Part shown: piece after piece, positions 44,278 through 54,298 of the stretch
Numbering within the stretch: the stretch's first letter is position 1
How the letters are laid out: each line of letters begins with the position of its first letter
Source of the DNA: Zavarzinella sp.
GTDB lineage: Bacteria; Planctomycetota; Planctomycetia; Gemmatales; Gemmataceae
Length of the DNA stretch: 64,000 nt
NCBI GenBank assembly: GCA_041399155.1
Contig: JAWKTI010000002.1
Span: 62,001 to 126,000 of the forward strand
Reading direction: 5' to 3'
Notes under the pieces: model-generated
The model's database searches: none
Seen by the model: the letters and a program-made list of their open reading frames with translations, nothing else
What the model was told of the DNA's origin: nothing
Position numbers and translations under genes: made by a program

Positions 44278-45402
44278 GTGACTGTCACCACATCAGATGA
44301 TGTCGTTCCCTGGACGGTGCTTGTACCAGTCATTCTGGGCGGTATCGGCGTGCTCTACCTGCTTCCGGGAAGTGCCGTACGACGCGCTACTGGTTTGAAG
44401 CTGCTTGCAGGCATGCTTGCAATCGCCGGGCTGGCAACCTTTTTGCTGGCTGGCCTGAGTGCAGCCTTCCCCAAATCGGCAGAAACAGTCATTTTTGCGG
44501 GATTCTCAACTGTAGTGGTGATCTTTGCACTCAACATGCTCAGCACCGTGAACGCAGCACGTGCTGCAATCTCTTTTGCCATGGTCATTCTGGGCAGTTG
44601 CGGGCTGTTTTTGCTTCTTGGTGCGCCATTTCTATCAGCCGTCACTGTGATTATCTATGCTGGTGCCATCATCGTTACCTTTCTGTTTGTCTTAATGCTT
44701 TCGCAGCAGGATGGTGTTTCCAGTGCAGATGCACGCACCCGTGAGCCAGCATTAAGTGTGATTGCTGGCTTTATGCTGTTGGGTGTGTTGTTTGTGGGAT
44801 TACAGCGGGTCTACAACACCAACCAGATCGATGTGGTGATTTCAGAAGCGGAAGCACTCGCTACGGCAGATCAGATTCCAGAAGGCTATGTCTCGTCGGC
44901 CCCCACAGAAATGGGTAAGCCACCTGCACCATTGAAGGCGCAGGCGAAAGCCTTTATTGAGCGGGCTCAAAAAGCATTAATTCGATATCAACCCTATAAG
45001 AACCTGAACGATCCGGATATCAGCCATCACCTGGTACAAGTGGATAATGCAATCAAGGATCTTGAAAATTCGCCTTTCCGAGATGGCAACAAAGAAGATA
45101 TTCAAACAGATTGTCGAACAATTGCGACTGGCTTGAAACAACTGCGGGTTGCTCTTGGCAACCGTACGAGCACAGAAAATATCCCTGTATCACCCTACGG
45201 TCAGTCTACGCTTCCACCGGGTGTAGTATCTGATCAATCGGGTGTGGTGGCCAAAAAGTTACCCGCAGCGAATGTTGCGGCAATTGGTCGAGTTTTATTC
45301 AGCGATCACCTGCTCGCCGTTGAGATGGTGGGCACTTTACTCCTGGTGGCTACTGTGGGGGCAATTGTGATTTCATCTCGCAAGGAAGGCCAGAAAGTAT
45401 GA
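44278..45402 (+). CDS. nuoJ: NADH-quinone oxidoreductase subunit J, enlarged
   Basis: The core of NuoJ is present: NAARAAISFAMVILGSCG, the VIIYAGAIIVTFLFVLML helix, and a last helix near the C-terminus. It is about twice the usual length. Two extra membrane helices precede the core, and a soluble ~155-residue segment (roughly residues 177-331) sits between helices 4 and 5. GGAG lies 11 bases before the GTG at 44278; a TTG at 44251 and a GTG at 44269 are other options. Its stop overlaps nuoK as ATGA. Confidence 0.9.
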   Translation: MTVTTSDDVVPWTVLVPVILGGIGVLYLLPGSAVRRATGLKLLAGMLAIAGLATFLLAGLSAAFPKSAETVIFAGFSTVVVIFALNMLSTVNAARAAISFAMVILGSCGLFLLLGAPFLSAVTVIIYAGAIIVTFLFVLMLSQQDGVSSADARTREPALSVIAGFMLLGVLFVGLQRVYNTNQIDVVISEAEALATADQIPEGYVSSAPTEMGKPPAPLKAQAKAFIERAQKALIRYQPYKNLNDPDISHHLVQVDNAIKDLENSPFRDGNKEDIQTDCRTIATGLKQLRVALGNRTSTENIPVSPYGQSTLPPGVVSDQSGVVAKKLPAANVAAIGRVLFSDHLLAVEMVGTLLLVATVGAIVISSRKEGQKV

Positions 45403-45821
45403 TCACCTTGCAACATTACCTGGCAATCGGCCTGATCCTGTTTGTGCTTGGGATGATCGGCTTTTTGACCAGACGAAACGTTATCCTGATGTTCCTGTCT
45501 GCAGAATTAATGCTGCAGGGGGTTGTCATTAACCTGCTGGCCTTTTCCCGTTTTCATGGCAACATGCATGGGCAGGTATTTGGCATGATGATCATTGCCG
45601 TGGCTGCCTGTGAAGCAGGGATTGCGATGGCGTTATTCCTGGTGCTCTACCGCCAGAAGCGATCGCTGGATATTTCGCTGTGGCAGAACTACCGCGAAGA
45701 TGGACTGCCAGAATCGATCGATACGGAACCGGTTGCTCCACCGGAAGTGGAAGAGCCAATGCCGAAATTGCCTGTTGCTGGCCGCGAACCTGATCGCACG
45801 AAGGAGAAAATCAATGTTTGA
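45399..45821 (+). CDS. nuoK: NADH-quinone oxidoreductase subunit K, with C-terminal extension
   Basis: Three-helix antiporter-like subunit. The pattern LIGFLTRRNVILMFLSAELMLQG with the conserved Glu in helix 2 and the CEAGIAMAL helix with a second Glu are diagnostic. It overlaps nuoJ by four bases (ATGA). The last ~40 residues form a hydrophilic, Pro/Glu-rich tail not found in short NuoK proteins. Product 140 residues. Confidence 0.94.
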   Translation: MITLQHYLAIGLILFVLGMIGFLTRRNVILMFLSAELMLQGVVINLLAFSRFHGNMHGQVFGMMIIAVAACEAGIAMALFLVLYRQKRSLDISLWQNYREDGLPESIDTEPVAPPEVEEPMPKLPVAGREPDRTKEKINV

Positions 45822-47777
45822 ACCTTCGTATCTGCTTGGTTACGTCGTTCTGCTGCCATTGCTGGGTGCGGTTCTCACTGCACTGTTCGGTGGGGTGAAG
45901 GAACTCGCCCGCTTCAGCCATTATCCCGCGTTGATTGGTGCCGCACTTGCTGCAATCTGTGCTATTCTGGTTGCTGGCAAAATTGCCGATGCACCAGAGC
46001 AGGCGATTGAACTGTCCCTGGGGACCTGGTTTCAGGTGGAAATGGGCACCAGTGCCAAATTCTCAGTTCCTGCCACCCTGCGTGCAGATTCGCTGACAGG
46101 AATCATGATCTGTGTGATCAGTTTCATTGGCACCTGGATCGTACTGTTTTCGACTTCATACATGAAAGGCGAAACTGGCTACACCCGTTATTTTGCGGTG
46201 GTCAGTCTGTTCATTTCATCGATGTTGTTGCTGGTCACAGCGGATAACTTTCTGCTGATGTTTGCTGGCTGGGAAGGTGTGGGAGCCTGCAGTTATTTGC
46301 TGGTGGGCTTCTGGTATGCCAAACCGGCTGCCGCCAGTGCTGCCCGCAAAGCATTCCTAGTAACCCGGCTGGGCGATGTTGGCCTGATTATGGGCATTTT
46401 CCTGTTCTGGTACATGGGCGATCGCACAACAATTGTGTTCAACGACCTGTTTGCTACCGCAGAAAAAATGGCCACGACATTCCCCACCATGTTTCCGGTG
46501 GCTTGCCTGCTGACACTTTGTGGAGCCCTTGGTAAATCTGCCCAATTCCCGCTTTATGTATGGTTGCCGGATGCAATGGAAGGTCCCACGCCGGTTTCCG
46601 CACTGATCCACGCAGCAACAATGGTTACGGCAGGTGTTTATCTGCTGGCTCGCTGTTCTGCACTGTTTATCCTTGCGCCACAGATTCAGATTTTAATTGC
46701 TGTACTGGGTGGGATCACCGCCATTCTGGCAGCGTTCATCGCCCTGACTCAACACGATTTGAAACGTGTTCTGGCGTACTCAACCGTCAGCCAGCTTGGC
46801 TTTATGTTTCTGGCACTGGGTTGCTCCGGTGCAGTCTCCCCCACGATGGCCGTGCTTGCAGCAATCTTCCACCTGTTTACCCACGCATTCTTCAAAGCGG
46901 TGCTCTTCCTGTCTGCTGGCAGCGTGATGCATTCGATGCATCATGTGATTGACATGCGACAGTTTTCCGGCCTTCGCAAAGTGCTACCAATCACGCACTG
47001 GACCTTCCTAGCGGGTGCGGCAGCACTTGCAGGGTTGCCTTTGTTATCTGGCTTCTGGAGCAAAGACCTGATTCTGGAAGCGGCCCACAAAGCCGGTGAA
47101 TCTAATGCCGTTTACGCTGGTGAATATAACCTCCTGTATTACGGTGCGTTGTTGACCGCCTTCATGACCGCCTTCTACACCTTCCGTGCTTATTTCCGTA
47201 CCTTCTGGGGTGCGGAAAAGATGCCGGAAGCGCCCACCCTCACGAACCATGGGCAATGAAACTTCCCCTGCTGGTTCTGGCAGTTGGTGCGTTAGGCATT
47301 GGTGCGGCAGTTCAACCATTTAATCACTTATTCAGTGACTACCTCGAGAAATCCTCCGCATTCATTACCCTCGAAGGGGAACCATTCCATTACCACCTGG
47401 ACTGGACCATGATGATCATCAGCACGGTGATTGCCGTTGCTGGTGTGGGGCTGGCGTGGGTGATGTATGTGCAGGCACCAGCGATTCCAGCAAAAATCGC
47501 CAAGTCACTGAAACAACTGTATTTCTTATCGCTGAACAAAATGTATGTGGACGAGCTTTACCAGATCTTGCTGGTTCGCCCACTGCAAATGCTTGCGATG
47601 CTCTGTCTGATTGTCGAACTGATCCTGTTTGATCTGGTTCGACTGGTTGCCAATATTCCCCGCTATGCCGGCGAAGTATTGCGACCTCTGCAAAATGGGC
47701 TGGCTCAGTTTTACGCACTCACCATGGTGATGGGTGTGGTGGCCTTACTTGGCTACTTAATTCTGTTTGCAAAATAA
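45814..47777 (+). CDS. nuoL: NADH-quinone oxidoreductase subunit L, one frameshift
   Basis: Proton-pumping antiporter-like subunit, starting MFEPSYLLGYVVLLPLLGA with AAGGAGAA before it. The first frame carries AGWEGVGACSYLLVGFWY and ALIHAATMVTAGVYLLAR and ends at 47259. The last ~170 residues are in another frame (47256-47777). Adding one G to the GGG run at 47251-47253 joins them as NHGAMKLPLLVL, a normal NuoL sequence, for about 654 residues. The last part has the long lateral-helix region. A sequence error is the simplest explanation. Confidence 0.93.
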
Positions 47778-47813
47778 TGGACCGGTGGAGTTTCGAACGG
47801 GATCTGTGCACCA

Positions 47814-49520
47814 ATGTTATCATCTGATCTGATTCAACGTATCCTGCCGGTGTTACTTCTACTTCCCGTAGGGGTCGCAATCCTTCTGCGCTTCCTGCAA
47901 GGGAATCTCGCACGCCAGGCGGCACTTGGCTTTGCGATATTGCAGTTTGTGCTGATGGCAGTCGTCGGCCTGGGTGCACTGGAAGGGGTAGCAGGCAATC
48001 CCGAGAATGTCACCCAGAACCGTGCGGGTGACAGCCCGAATCTTGCAAAATTTAACGCAGGCCCCGTGTTCTTTCCACGGTTTGTGCCTGGCGACCCAGG
48101 CGTAGAACACCCCACGAATACAACGACGTGGACGATTCTGCCGCTGGCCAAATCAGCCGACAAATCTGTGGGCGTCCAGCTTTTCATCGGCCTCGACGGC
48201 ATTAATATGTGGATGTTATTGCTGGCCAGTTTCATCTTCGTATCTGTGGTGCTATTTTCCTGGGATGCTATTGAAGAGCAACCTGCCCAATATTACTCCT
48301 GGTTATTCCTGCTGTACGCCGGTGTGCTGGGAGTATTTCTCAGCTTTGATCTGGTGCTGTTCTACATCTTTTTTGAACTCACTCTGATTCCACTCCTTTT
48401 CCTGATTGGCAATTGGGGTCCAGGTCCGAAGCGACGCGATGCTGCCTGGAAACTTTTCCTCTACACTTTGGCGGGTGGGTTGATCACCCTGGTTGGTATT
48501 GTTTCTCTCGTCATGTTCACTTACCAGAAGACGGGAGAACTCACCACTTCGATCCCACGCTTGATTGTGCTGGGGCAGAAGATTGTGGCTTCCAGTTCAC
48601 CAGATCAGTTCACCTCCTGGTTACACACGGAAAACCTGATATTCCTGGCACTTGCCGCCGGATTCGTGGTGAAAATCCCACTGATCCCCGTACATACCTG
48701 GTTGCCTGGTGCCTACACCGAAGCACCCACTGGGGTAACGGTGATGATGTCTGCATTACTGGCAAAGATGGGGATCTTTGGTTTCCTGCGAATTCTGTTA
48801 CCTCTTACCCCGCACGCTGCCATCAACCTTGGTGTGCCGTTGCTGGGAACATTTGCCGCCGTGGGGATCCTTTATGGTGCGTTCTGTGCTCTGATGTCAA
48901 CGGACATTCGCAGAATCATCGCGTATAGTTCTATCTCTCACCTCGGGTTCTGCGTGCTGGGGATTCTATCCTTCAACGAAGCGGGCCTTGCTGGTGGTAT
49001 TCTGCATATGGTCAACCACGGACTCAGCACCGGGGCATTATTCCTGCTGGTTGGTCTGGTGATTCGTCGATACATGACGGCGAACCTGCCTGACATGGGT
49101 GGCATCTGGAAGCGACTGCCCACTTTGACCTTCTTTTTCATGGTGGCTGCCCTCGCAAGCGTTGGGCTGCCTGGCCTGAATAACTTTATCAGTGAAATGC
49201 TGATGCTGGCAGGTGTCATCAACATTCGCAGTAGCCATGTTTCCGGTTTTGCTTTTGCAGGAATCGCCTGTGCCGGGATCTTCCTGGGAGCCTGGTATAC
49301 TTTATCGCTGGTGAAAAACCTGTTCTTTGGCCCACTGAAAGAACCGGGCAATGTTGAAGTAAAAGACCTGACCACCCGCGAACGCTGTGCAGTAATTCCG
49401 TTGCTGGTGATGTGCGTGATCCTGGGAGTCTTCCCACAACTTGTCCTGGACAGCATGAAAGCAGATGTGGATTCCTTAAGCCACCTGGCAATGACAACGC
49501 GTTTACAGTTAGCACGATAA
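47814..49520 (+). CDS. nuoM: NADH-quinone oxidoreductase subunit M
   Basis: Antiporter-like membrane subunit of 568 residues and about 14 helices, with FIGLDGINMWMLLLASF, FFELTLIPLLFLIGNWG and AYTEAPTGVTVMMSALLAKMGIFG as landmarks. An N-terminal loop of about 70 residues (GNPENVTQNRAGDSP...) lies between helices 2 and 3, longer than usual. It follows nuoL by 36 bases. Confidence 0.96.
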   Translation: MLSSDLIQRILPVLLLLPVGVAILLRFLQGNLARQAALGFAILQFVLMAVVGLGALEGVAGNPENVTQNRAGDSPNLAKFNAGPVFFPRFVPGDPGVEHPTNTTTWTILPLAKSADKSVGVQLFIGLDGINMWMLLLASFIFVSVVLFSWDAIEEQPAQYYSWLFLLYAGVLGVFLSFDLVLFYIFFELTLIPLLFLIGNWGPGPKRRDAAWKLFLYTLAGGLITLVGIVSLVMFTYQKTGELTTSIPRLIVLGQKIVASSSPDQFTSWLHTENLIFLALAAGFVVKIPLIPVHTWLPGAYTEAPTGVTVMMSALLAKMGIFGFLRILLPLTPHAAINLGVPLLGTFAAVGILYGAFCALMSTDIRRIIAYSSISHLGFCVLGILSFNEAGLAGGILHMVNHGLSTGALFLLVGLVIRRYMTANLPDMGGIWKRLPTLTFFFMVAALASVGLPGLNNFISEMLMLAGVINIRSSHVSGFAFAGIACAGIFLGAWYTLSLVKNLFFGPLKEPGNVEVKDLTTRERCAVIPLLVMCVILGVFPQLVLDSMKADVDSLSHLAMTTRLQLAR

Positions 49521-49550
49521 CAAACCTTTGAAGACGAGCCGAGAATACCT

Positions 49551-51095
49551 GTGAGCATTGACGAAACCCTGCAACAGACATTTCGACTGGCCATACCAGA
49601 AGCCACCCTGGTCGGTGTCGCCTGCGTATTGTACCTGTTGGCAACCTGCAAAGTGGTTTCCAGACAACTGGCAGGCGTGGTTGCACTGGCTGGTCTTGGT
49701 GCCGCACTGATACTCGATCGTACCTTGACATTTCCAACGGAAATGATCCCCACCGTGGCACCGTTTCTGCCCAGCAACCTGGCCACTGCTGTGCGTTGGA
49801 TTATGTGCATTTCTTCTGCCCTCTTGATATTGTTTGCATGGTCGGAAACTTCCGGCCATCGTGCCGCAGAATATTACGGCTCGTTATTAATTGCCACTGC
49901 GGGGGTCAGCCTGACGGCCAGTGCCAACGATCTGATTGCTCTGTTCCTGGCACTGGAAATGTTGAGCATCCCCACCTATGTGCTGTTGTTTCTGCATGGC
50001 AAAGATGTGGGCCGCACCAACGAAACGATGATCAAATACTTCATGCTGAGTATTTTTTCTTCCGGCCTGGCACTCTTTGGTCTCAGCTATCTGTATGGCA
50101 TTTGCGGTAGCACCAACATTGCAGTTTTAAACAGCGTGGCACCAGTTGCCGTGTTGGCAGAACATCACACCACTGGCCTGATTGCTCTGGTCTTCATGCT
50201 GGCTGGGATCGGTTTTCGTATTACCGCCTTTCCTTTCCACTTTTACGCACCTGATGTCTATCAGGCGGGGCCCAGCGTTACGGTGGCATTCCTGGCTTTT
50301 GTCCCGAAAGTGGCTGGCTTCGTCGCACTGATCAAGTTAACCAGCTTTGCCGCTATTTCAGGAACTCAGGTGGGGCCGGAATTTCTTCGCAAAGCACTGC
50401 TGGTGCTTTGGGTGCTGGCCGTGGTAACGATGTTTGCTGGCAACTTCATGGCACTGCTGCAAAACAATCTTCGCCGATTGCTTGCCTATAGTTCTGTAGC
50501 CAATGCTGGTTACATGCTGATCGGTCTGGCAACAATGCCCACACTGGCGAACCAACCCACAACCTCCAGCACAATTCCATTCATTCTGCAAACCAGCGGG
50601 CACGAGGCGCTATTGGTTTATCTGGTTGCTTATGGGCTGATGACGATCGGTGCCTTCGCAATTCTTGCCTATCTGAACCACAGTGAGCGGCCTGTTCATA
50701 CGATTGAAGACCTGGCTGGGCTGGCAAAAACAAATCCTCTTCCCGCTGCACTGCTTGCCGTGTGCGTCGTCAGCATGATTGGCTTGCCACTGACTGCTGG
50801 CTTTGTGGGTAAGGTGTTGTTGTTTGCGAACGCACTGAATACCAGCGCCACTGTGCCCATGCACGACATGCTGTCGGTGCTGGCCATCATTGGTGCCATC
50901 AATGCCGCGATTGCAGCAGGCTACTACCTGAAGGTGCTGGTTGCGATGTATCTGCGTACGGCCATCGAACCTGTGCGAACTTCTGGTGCACGCCACCTGC
51001 TGGTAGTGGGTGGTATCTGTGCCTCACTGACCGTCTTCTTTGGTCTCTATCCGAAGCCATTGTTTCAATTTGCCCACTGGGCCTTTGGAATGTAG
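49551..51095 (+). CDS. nuoN: NADH-quinone oxidoreductase subunit N
   Basis: Last gene of the operon and third antiporter-like subunit, 514 residues, with ALEMLSIPTYVLLFLHGKDVGRTNE, IGFRITAFPFHFYAPDVYQAGP and LLAYSSVANAGYMLIGLA. It starts at GTG 49551 without a strong ribosome binding site. The operon ends here; the next gene is on the opposite strand after a 283-base gap with no clear terminator. Confidence 0.96.
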   Translation: MSIDETLQQTFRLAIPEATLVGVACVLYLLATCKVVSRQLAGVVALAGLGAALILDRTLTFPTEMIPTVAPFLPSNLATAVRWIMCISSALLILFAWSETSGHRAAEYYGSLLIATAGVSLTASANDLIALFLALEMLSIPTYVLLFLHGKDVGRTNETMIKYFMLSIFSSGLALFGLSYLYGICGSTNIAVLNSVAPVAVLAEHHTTGLIALVFMLAGIGFRITAFPFHFYAPDVYQAGPSVTVAFLAFVPKVAGFVALIKLTSFAAISGTQVGPEFLRKALLVLWVLAVVTMFAGNFMALLQNNLRRLLAYSSVANAGYMLIGLATMPTLANQPTTSSTIPFILQTSGHEALLVYLVAYGLMTIGAFAILAYLNHSERPVHTIEDLAGLAKTNPLPAALLAVCVVSMIGLPLTAGFVGKVLLFANALNTSATVPMHDMLSVLAIIGAINAAIAAGYYLKVLVAMYLRTAIEPVRTSGARHLLVVGGICASLTVFFGLYPKPLFQFAHWAFGM

Positions 51096-51378
51096 TGTGT
51101 CCCACGTTCGGTGCTCCTGTCTTTGACATGGATTCATTTCCCACGCACCTAGACATATATCCACGTGCCAGGCGAACTGAGATATTTTTTGCCATTCCAA
51201 GGCTGATTTGAAGAGAACTTGCTTTCCTAAGTCTTTTCTGAATAAGTGTTTGTGATGATCGGAATTATTTTTGACTTTTTTGCCAAATAACGATCAAACA
51301 AATATAAGAATGCTTTGCTATGGCAGTTGTTACCAACGCACCGATCTGCACACGTTCATGCCGTGAATCAACAAGTAG

Positions 51379-52425
51379 TCAGCTTGGTTTTCGGTGGGCT
51401 TTTAATAATTCCAATACCCGCTGCATATCATTCGGAATGGGTGCTTCAAACTGCATCAACTGATTCAAACGCGGGTGGGTAAAACGCAGTCGCTGTGCGT
51501 GCAGGCACTGGCGGTCAATAATCTGCGTATCCTCCTCATTGGTAAGAAGTTGCGTCAGATCAGAGCGTTTTAACTGGTCCCTTCCACTGTACAACTTATC
51601 TGCCACCACCGGGCAGTCGATGCTTGCCAGATGGACGCGAATCTGGTGCGTCCTGCCCGTCTTCGGCTGCACACGTACCAGAGAATAGCCACGGAACCGC
51701 TCAACTACTTCATAAAAGGTGCAGGCATCCTTCGCCTGCATATCCTTGCGGTCTGCGGTGACGCACATCTTCACACGATCTGATGGGTGGTGTTTGATCC
51801 GAAGTTCAATATAATCGCTGTCGCGGTCGATTTCACCATAGGTAATTGCCACGTATTCCTTGAAAACGTGCCGGTGCTCAAACATCAGACCCAGTTCACG
51901 GTGAACGTTGGTGTCTTTGGCGACCAGAATCACCCCACTGGTATCGCGGTCGAGACGGTGGACAATTCCCGCACGGTAAGTGCCGTTGGCATTACTCAAT
52001 TCCGTGAAATGGAACTGCAGAGCATTCACCAGTGTGCCCGACCAATTGCCCTTGGCGGGGTGAACCACCATGTTCGGTGGCTTGTTAATGACTGCCAGCC
52101 ACTGATCTTCGTACAGAATATCCAGCGGAATATCTTCCGGTGGGGGCAAATCGTAATCCGGTGGGGGGAATTGAATCCGAATCTGATCCGCAGGGCGAAT
52201 TTTGTAACTGGCCTTCACCGATTTCCCATTGACGGTGATATCGCCCGATTCGATCGCTTTTTGCAGCACACTTCTGCTGAACGACAGATAATTAGCAGCA
52301 AGGTAGTGGTCCAGACGCAGTCCAGCCGAGCGAGCCTTTACTTCGCATTCAATCACTTCTCCAACGGCACCCGTGGCCGGTGGGAAAAGCTCGTCAGGAT
52401 CCACCAGGTCGTCTTCAGAAATCAT
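51379..52425 (-). CDS. RluA/RluD-family 23S rRNA pseudouridine synthase
   Basis: It isomerises uridines in 23S rRNA. The N-terminal S4 domain (GLRLDHYLAANYLSFSRSVLQKAIESGDITVNGK, about residues 35-70) binds RNA; the catalytic domain has HRLDRDTSGVILVAKD at 156-171, whose Asp159 is the nucleophile, and GRTHQIRVHLA. The 348-residue length fits RluD. The exact target positions are not readable from sequence. It lies 79 bases downstream of the membrane protein gene that starts at 53386. Confidence 0.93.
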   Translation of the reverse strand: MISEDDLVDPDELFPPATGAVGEVIECEVKARSAGLRLDHYLAANYLSFSRSVLQKAIESGDITVNGKSVKASYKIRPADQIRIQFPPPDYDLPPPEDIPLDILYEDQWLAVINKPPNMVVHPAKGNWSGTLVNALQFHFTELSNANGTYRAGIVHRLDRDTSGVILVAKDTNVHRELGLMFEHRHVFKEYVAITYGEIDRDSDYIELRIKHHPSDRVKMCVTADRKDMQAKDACTFYEVVERFRGYSLVRVQPKTGRTHQIRVHLASIDCPVVADKLYSGRDQLKRSDLTQLLTNEEDTQIIDRQCLHAQRLRFTHPRLNQLMQFEAPIPNDMQRVLELLKAHRKPS

Positions 52426-52504
52426 GGCTCAGCCAGGCAAACTGCAAAAATGAGAAAAAATGGAGGAAATGACATTCGGGTTGATATCAGAACAACAGCA
52501 CCAA

Positions 52505-53386
52505 TTACTTTTTGGGTGGTGCTGGGGTTTCAATATCCTTCGCAGGTGGCGTTTTTGGCGGTGTTGGGTCGTCTTTCTTTGGTGCCGGATTGTCTTTGGG
52601 GTCCCCACCTTTGGGATCTACTTTTGGCAGGTCGTCAATCTTAGGAATCGGCACATCTTTGGGCGTAGGCATAGGAATGTTTACTGTCGGCGGTGGGTCT
52701 TTCTTTTCCTCAACAGGTAGCTCCGGCAGAGTGTAAATTGCTTTTTGCATCGCAATAAACTGATCTTTTTCTGAACTTAACTTACCCGCACGCTCTTTGT
52801 ATTTCTTGCTGACTTCCAGGTCTGGGAAAACCGCCGCCGCCGCATTGTAATATTCCACCGCTTTGTCGACACTGCCCCAGGAATCTGTCCCACCTTCGGT
52901 GCTGGGCACCGAAACCAGCGTTTCTTCTGCCAGAGCCAGTGAACGGTAACATTCCTGTAACAAGGTCTTATCTTCTTTCAATTCGGAAGTCAGCTCGATC
53001 AGCAATTTGCGTGCCTGATCGATACTGGCAAATGCCTCACGACGCTGTTTCGCGTTGTTGGTCACCAGTTGGCCGATCCCCTCTTTACCGAGTCGAATAC
53101 GGGCAAGATGCATCTTCGCAACGCTCCCACCGGTGGTGCCACGATGGGTGGTGATATATTTTTCCAGTTTTTCAACTGAATCGGCGTTCTCGAGGTCCAG
53201 AAAAATCTGATCCTGGGTACTGGTTCGTTCTCTGGAAAAATAATTCCACAACAGAACGCTGGCCACAATCAGAGCGATCACCCCAATAATGGTGTATAAC
53301 CGCGTGCCACTGAAGAGGGTTTTCAGGTTCAGAATCGCTTTTTCCAGCGAATTTTTTTCCAGTTCTTTCCGTTCTTCCGCTTTCAT
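52505..53386 (-). CDS. single-pass membrane protein with helical domain and Pro/Lys-rich tail (293 aa)
   Basis: MKAEERKELEKNSLEKAI is followed by a membrane helix (about residues 28-46, RLYTIIGVIALIVASVLLW) and a helical domain with TPR-like repeats (LENADSVEKLEKYITTHRGTTGG, SVDKAVEYYNAAAAVFPDLEVSKKYKERAG). The last ~80 residues are Pro/Lys/Asp-rich (repeats of PPPTVNIPMPTPK type). The fold resembles YfgM/TPR_21-type periplasmic or inner-membrane proteins, so a chaperone-like or scaffold role is possible. AGGAG lies about nine bases before the start. Confidence 0.7.
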   Translation of the reverse strand: MKAEERKELEKNSLEKAILNLKTLFSGTRLYTIIGVIALIVASVLLWNYFSRERTSTQDQIFLDLENADSVEKLEKYITTHRGTTGGSVAKMHLARIRLGKEGIGQLVTNNAKQRREAFASIDQARKLLIELTSELKEDKTLLQECYRSLALAEETLVSVPSTEGGTDSWGSVDKAVEYYNAAAAVFPDLEVSKKYKERAGKLSSEKDQFIAMQKAIYTLPELPVEEKKDPPPTVNIPMPTPKDVPIPKIDDLPKVDPKGGDPKDNPAPKKDDPTPPKTPPAKDIETPAPPKK

Positions 53387-53579
53387 GTGCGGCGGCTCCT
53401 CGCCTGTAAAGTCGTGATCAAAGCACTTCCGTAATAGCAAAGCATACGTATTTTTTGTTGCTGGTCAACGCACGTATGCAACTACCCAGACTTGGAGTCG
53501 TCGCAAATTCTCAGCCACAGAAAGAACCGCGGTGGTAATGCCATCAAAAATGAGAGAAATATTAGAATCGTATTGTCCT

Positions 53580-54185
53580 TTAGTCGTCTGCAACACCGTT
53601 TCCGGGTGCTTGTCGGTATGGGGCATACCCGTAATACTTTGGTTGGTCATCCAGCCGCACATGCAGCCACGAAACCCCTGCTCCAGCGGTGCTCAGCCAC
53701 ACAGGCACTTCATTGATACGCTGGAGCATTGCATTCGCAATCACCCGCCAAAGAGCATCTTGCTGATCCTTGGGAGCTTTCCGAACGAACGCAGCCAGAT
53801 GACCATAACAGAACTCTTCAGCAACCGGGCAAGGCACCACAAGAATTGCATTCCTACCCAGATTGGGGAACACAACGATATCCGCTTCACCATCAGAGAA
53901 GTGTTCGCGGAAGGCCGTCAAATCAGGTTGCCGAGCCAGGCTGGGGTTATCAAGAAGGACGAATTCGAACGGTTGCATCAGAGTTTGAACTGTTATTGCT
54001 GGCGTCTCCCAGCGGAACGCGTTGTATGGGGAATCTGCCAGCCACGCGCTGAAGAGTGATCTGAAACCCACATCAACTTGCCAGCCTTGCAGAACATCGG
54101 CAACGGTTGCCGGTCGTAAGTCGAGTTCAACAGTGAAATGGAACCCCCTGTGATGAGATAATTCTTGCTTCTGAACACTCCACAT
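53580..54185 (-). CDS. DUF6940-like protein, unknown function
   Basis: WETPAITVQTLMQPFEFVLLD, NPSLARQPDLTAFREHF, VVFPNLGRNAILVVPCP and the C-terminal PVWLSTAGAGVSWLHVRLDDQPKYYGYAPYR strongly resemble the family I know as DUF6940, found in diverse bacteria with no known function. The 201-residue product from ATG 54185 follows AAGGA; a start 41 codons upstream is less likely. It is downstream of a zinc-ribbon gene and the two may be a unit. Confidence 0.75.
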   Translation of the reverse strand: MWSVQKQELSHHRGFHFTVELDLRPATVADVLQGWQVDVGFRSLFSAWLADSPYNAFRWETPAITVQTLMQPFEFVLLDNPSLARQPDLTAFREHFSDGEADIVVFPNLGRNAILVVPCPVAEEFCYGHLAAFVRKAPKDQQDALWRVIANAMLQRINEVPVWLSTAGAGVSWLHVRLDDQPKYYGYAPYRQAPGNGVADD

Positions 54186-54298
54186 ATTGTGATCCTTAGC
54201 AGAACGAAATTCGTTTGAATGTGCACCTTTGATTGCTTTTACTTGAATCTCACCTGTGCATTCCGCTTGATCCGATGAGATAGTTCGCTGCTCAAAGT

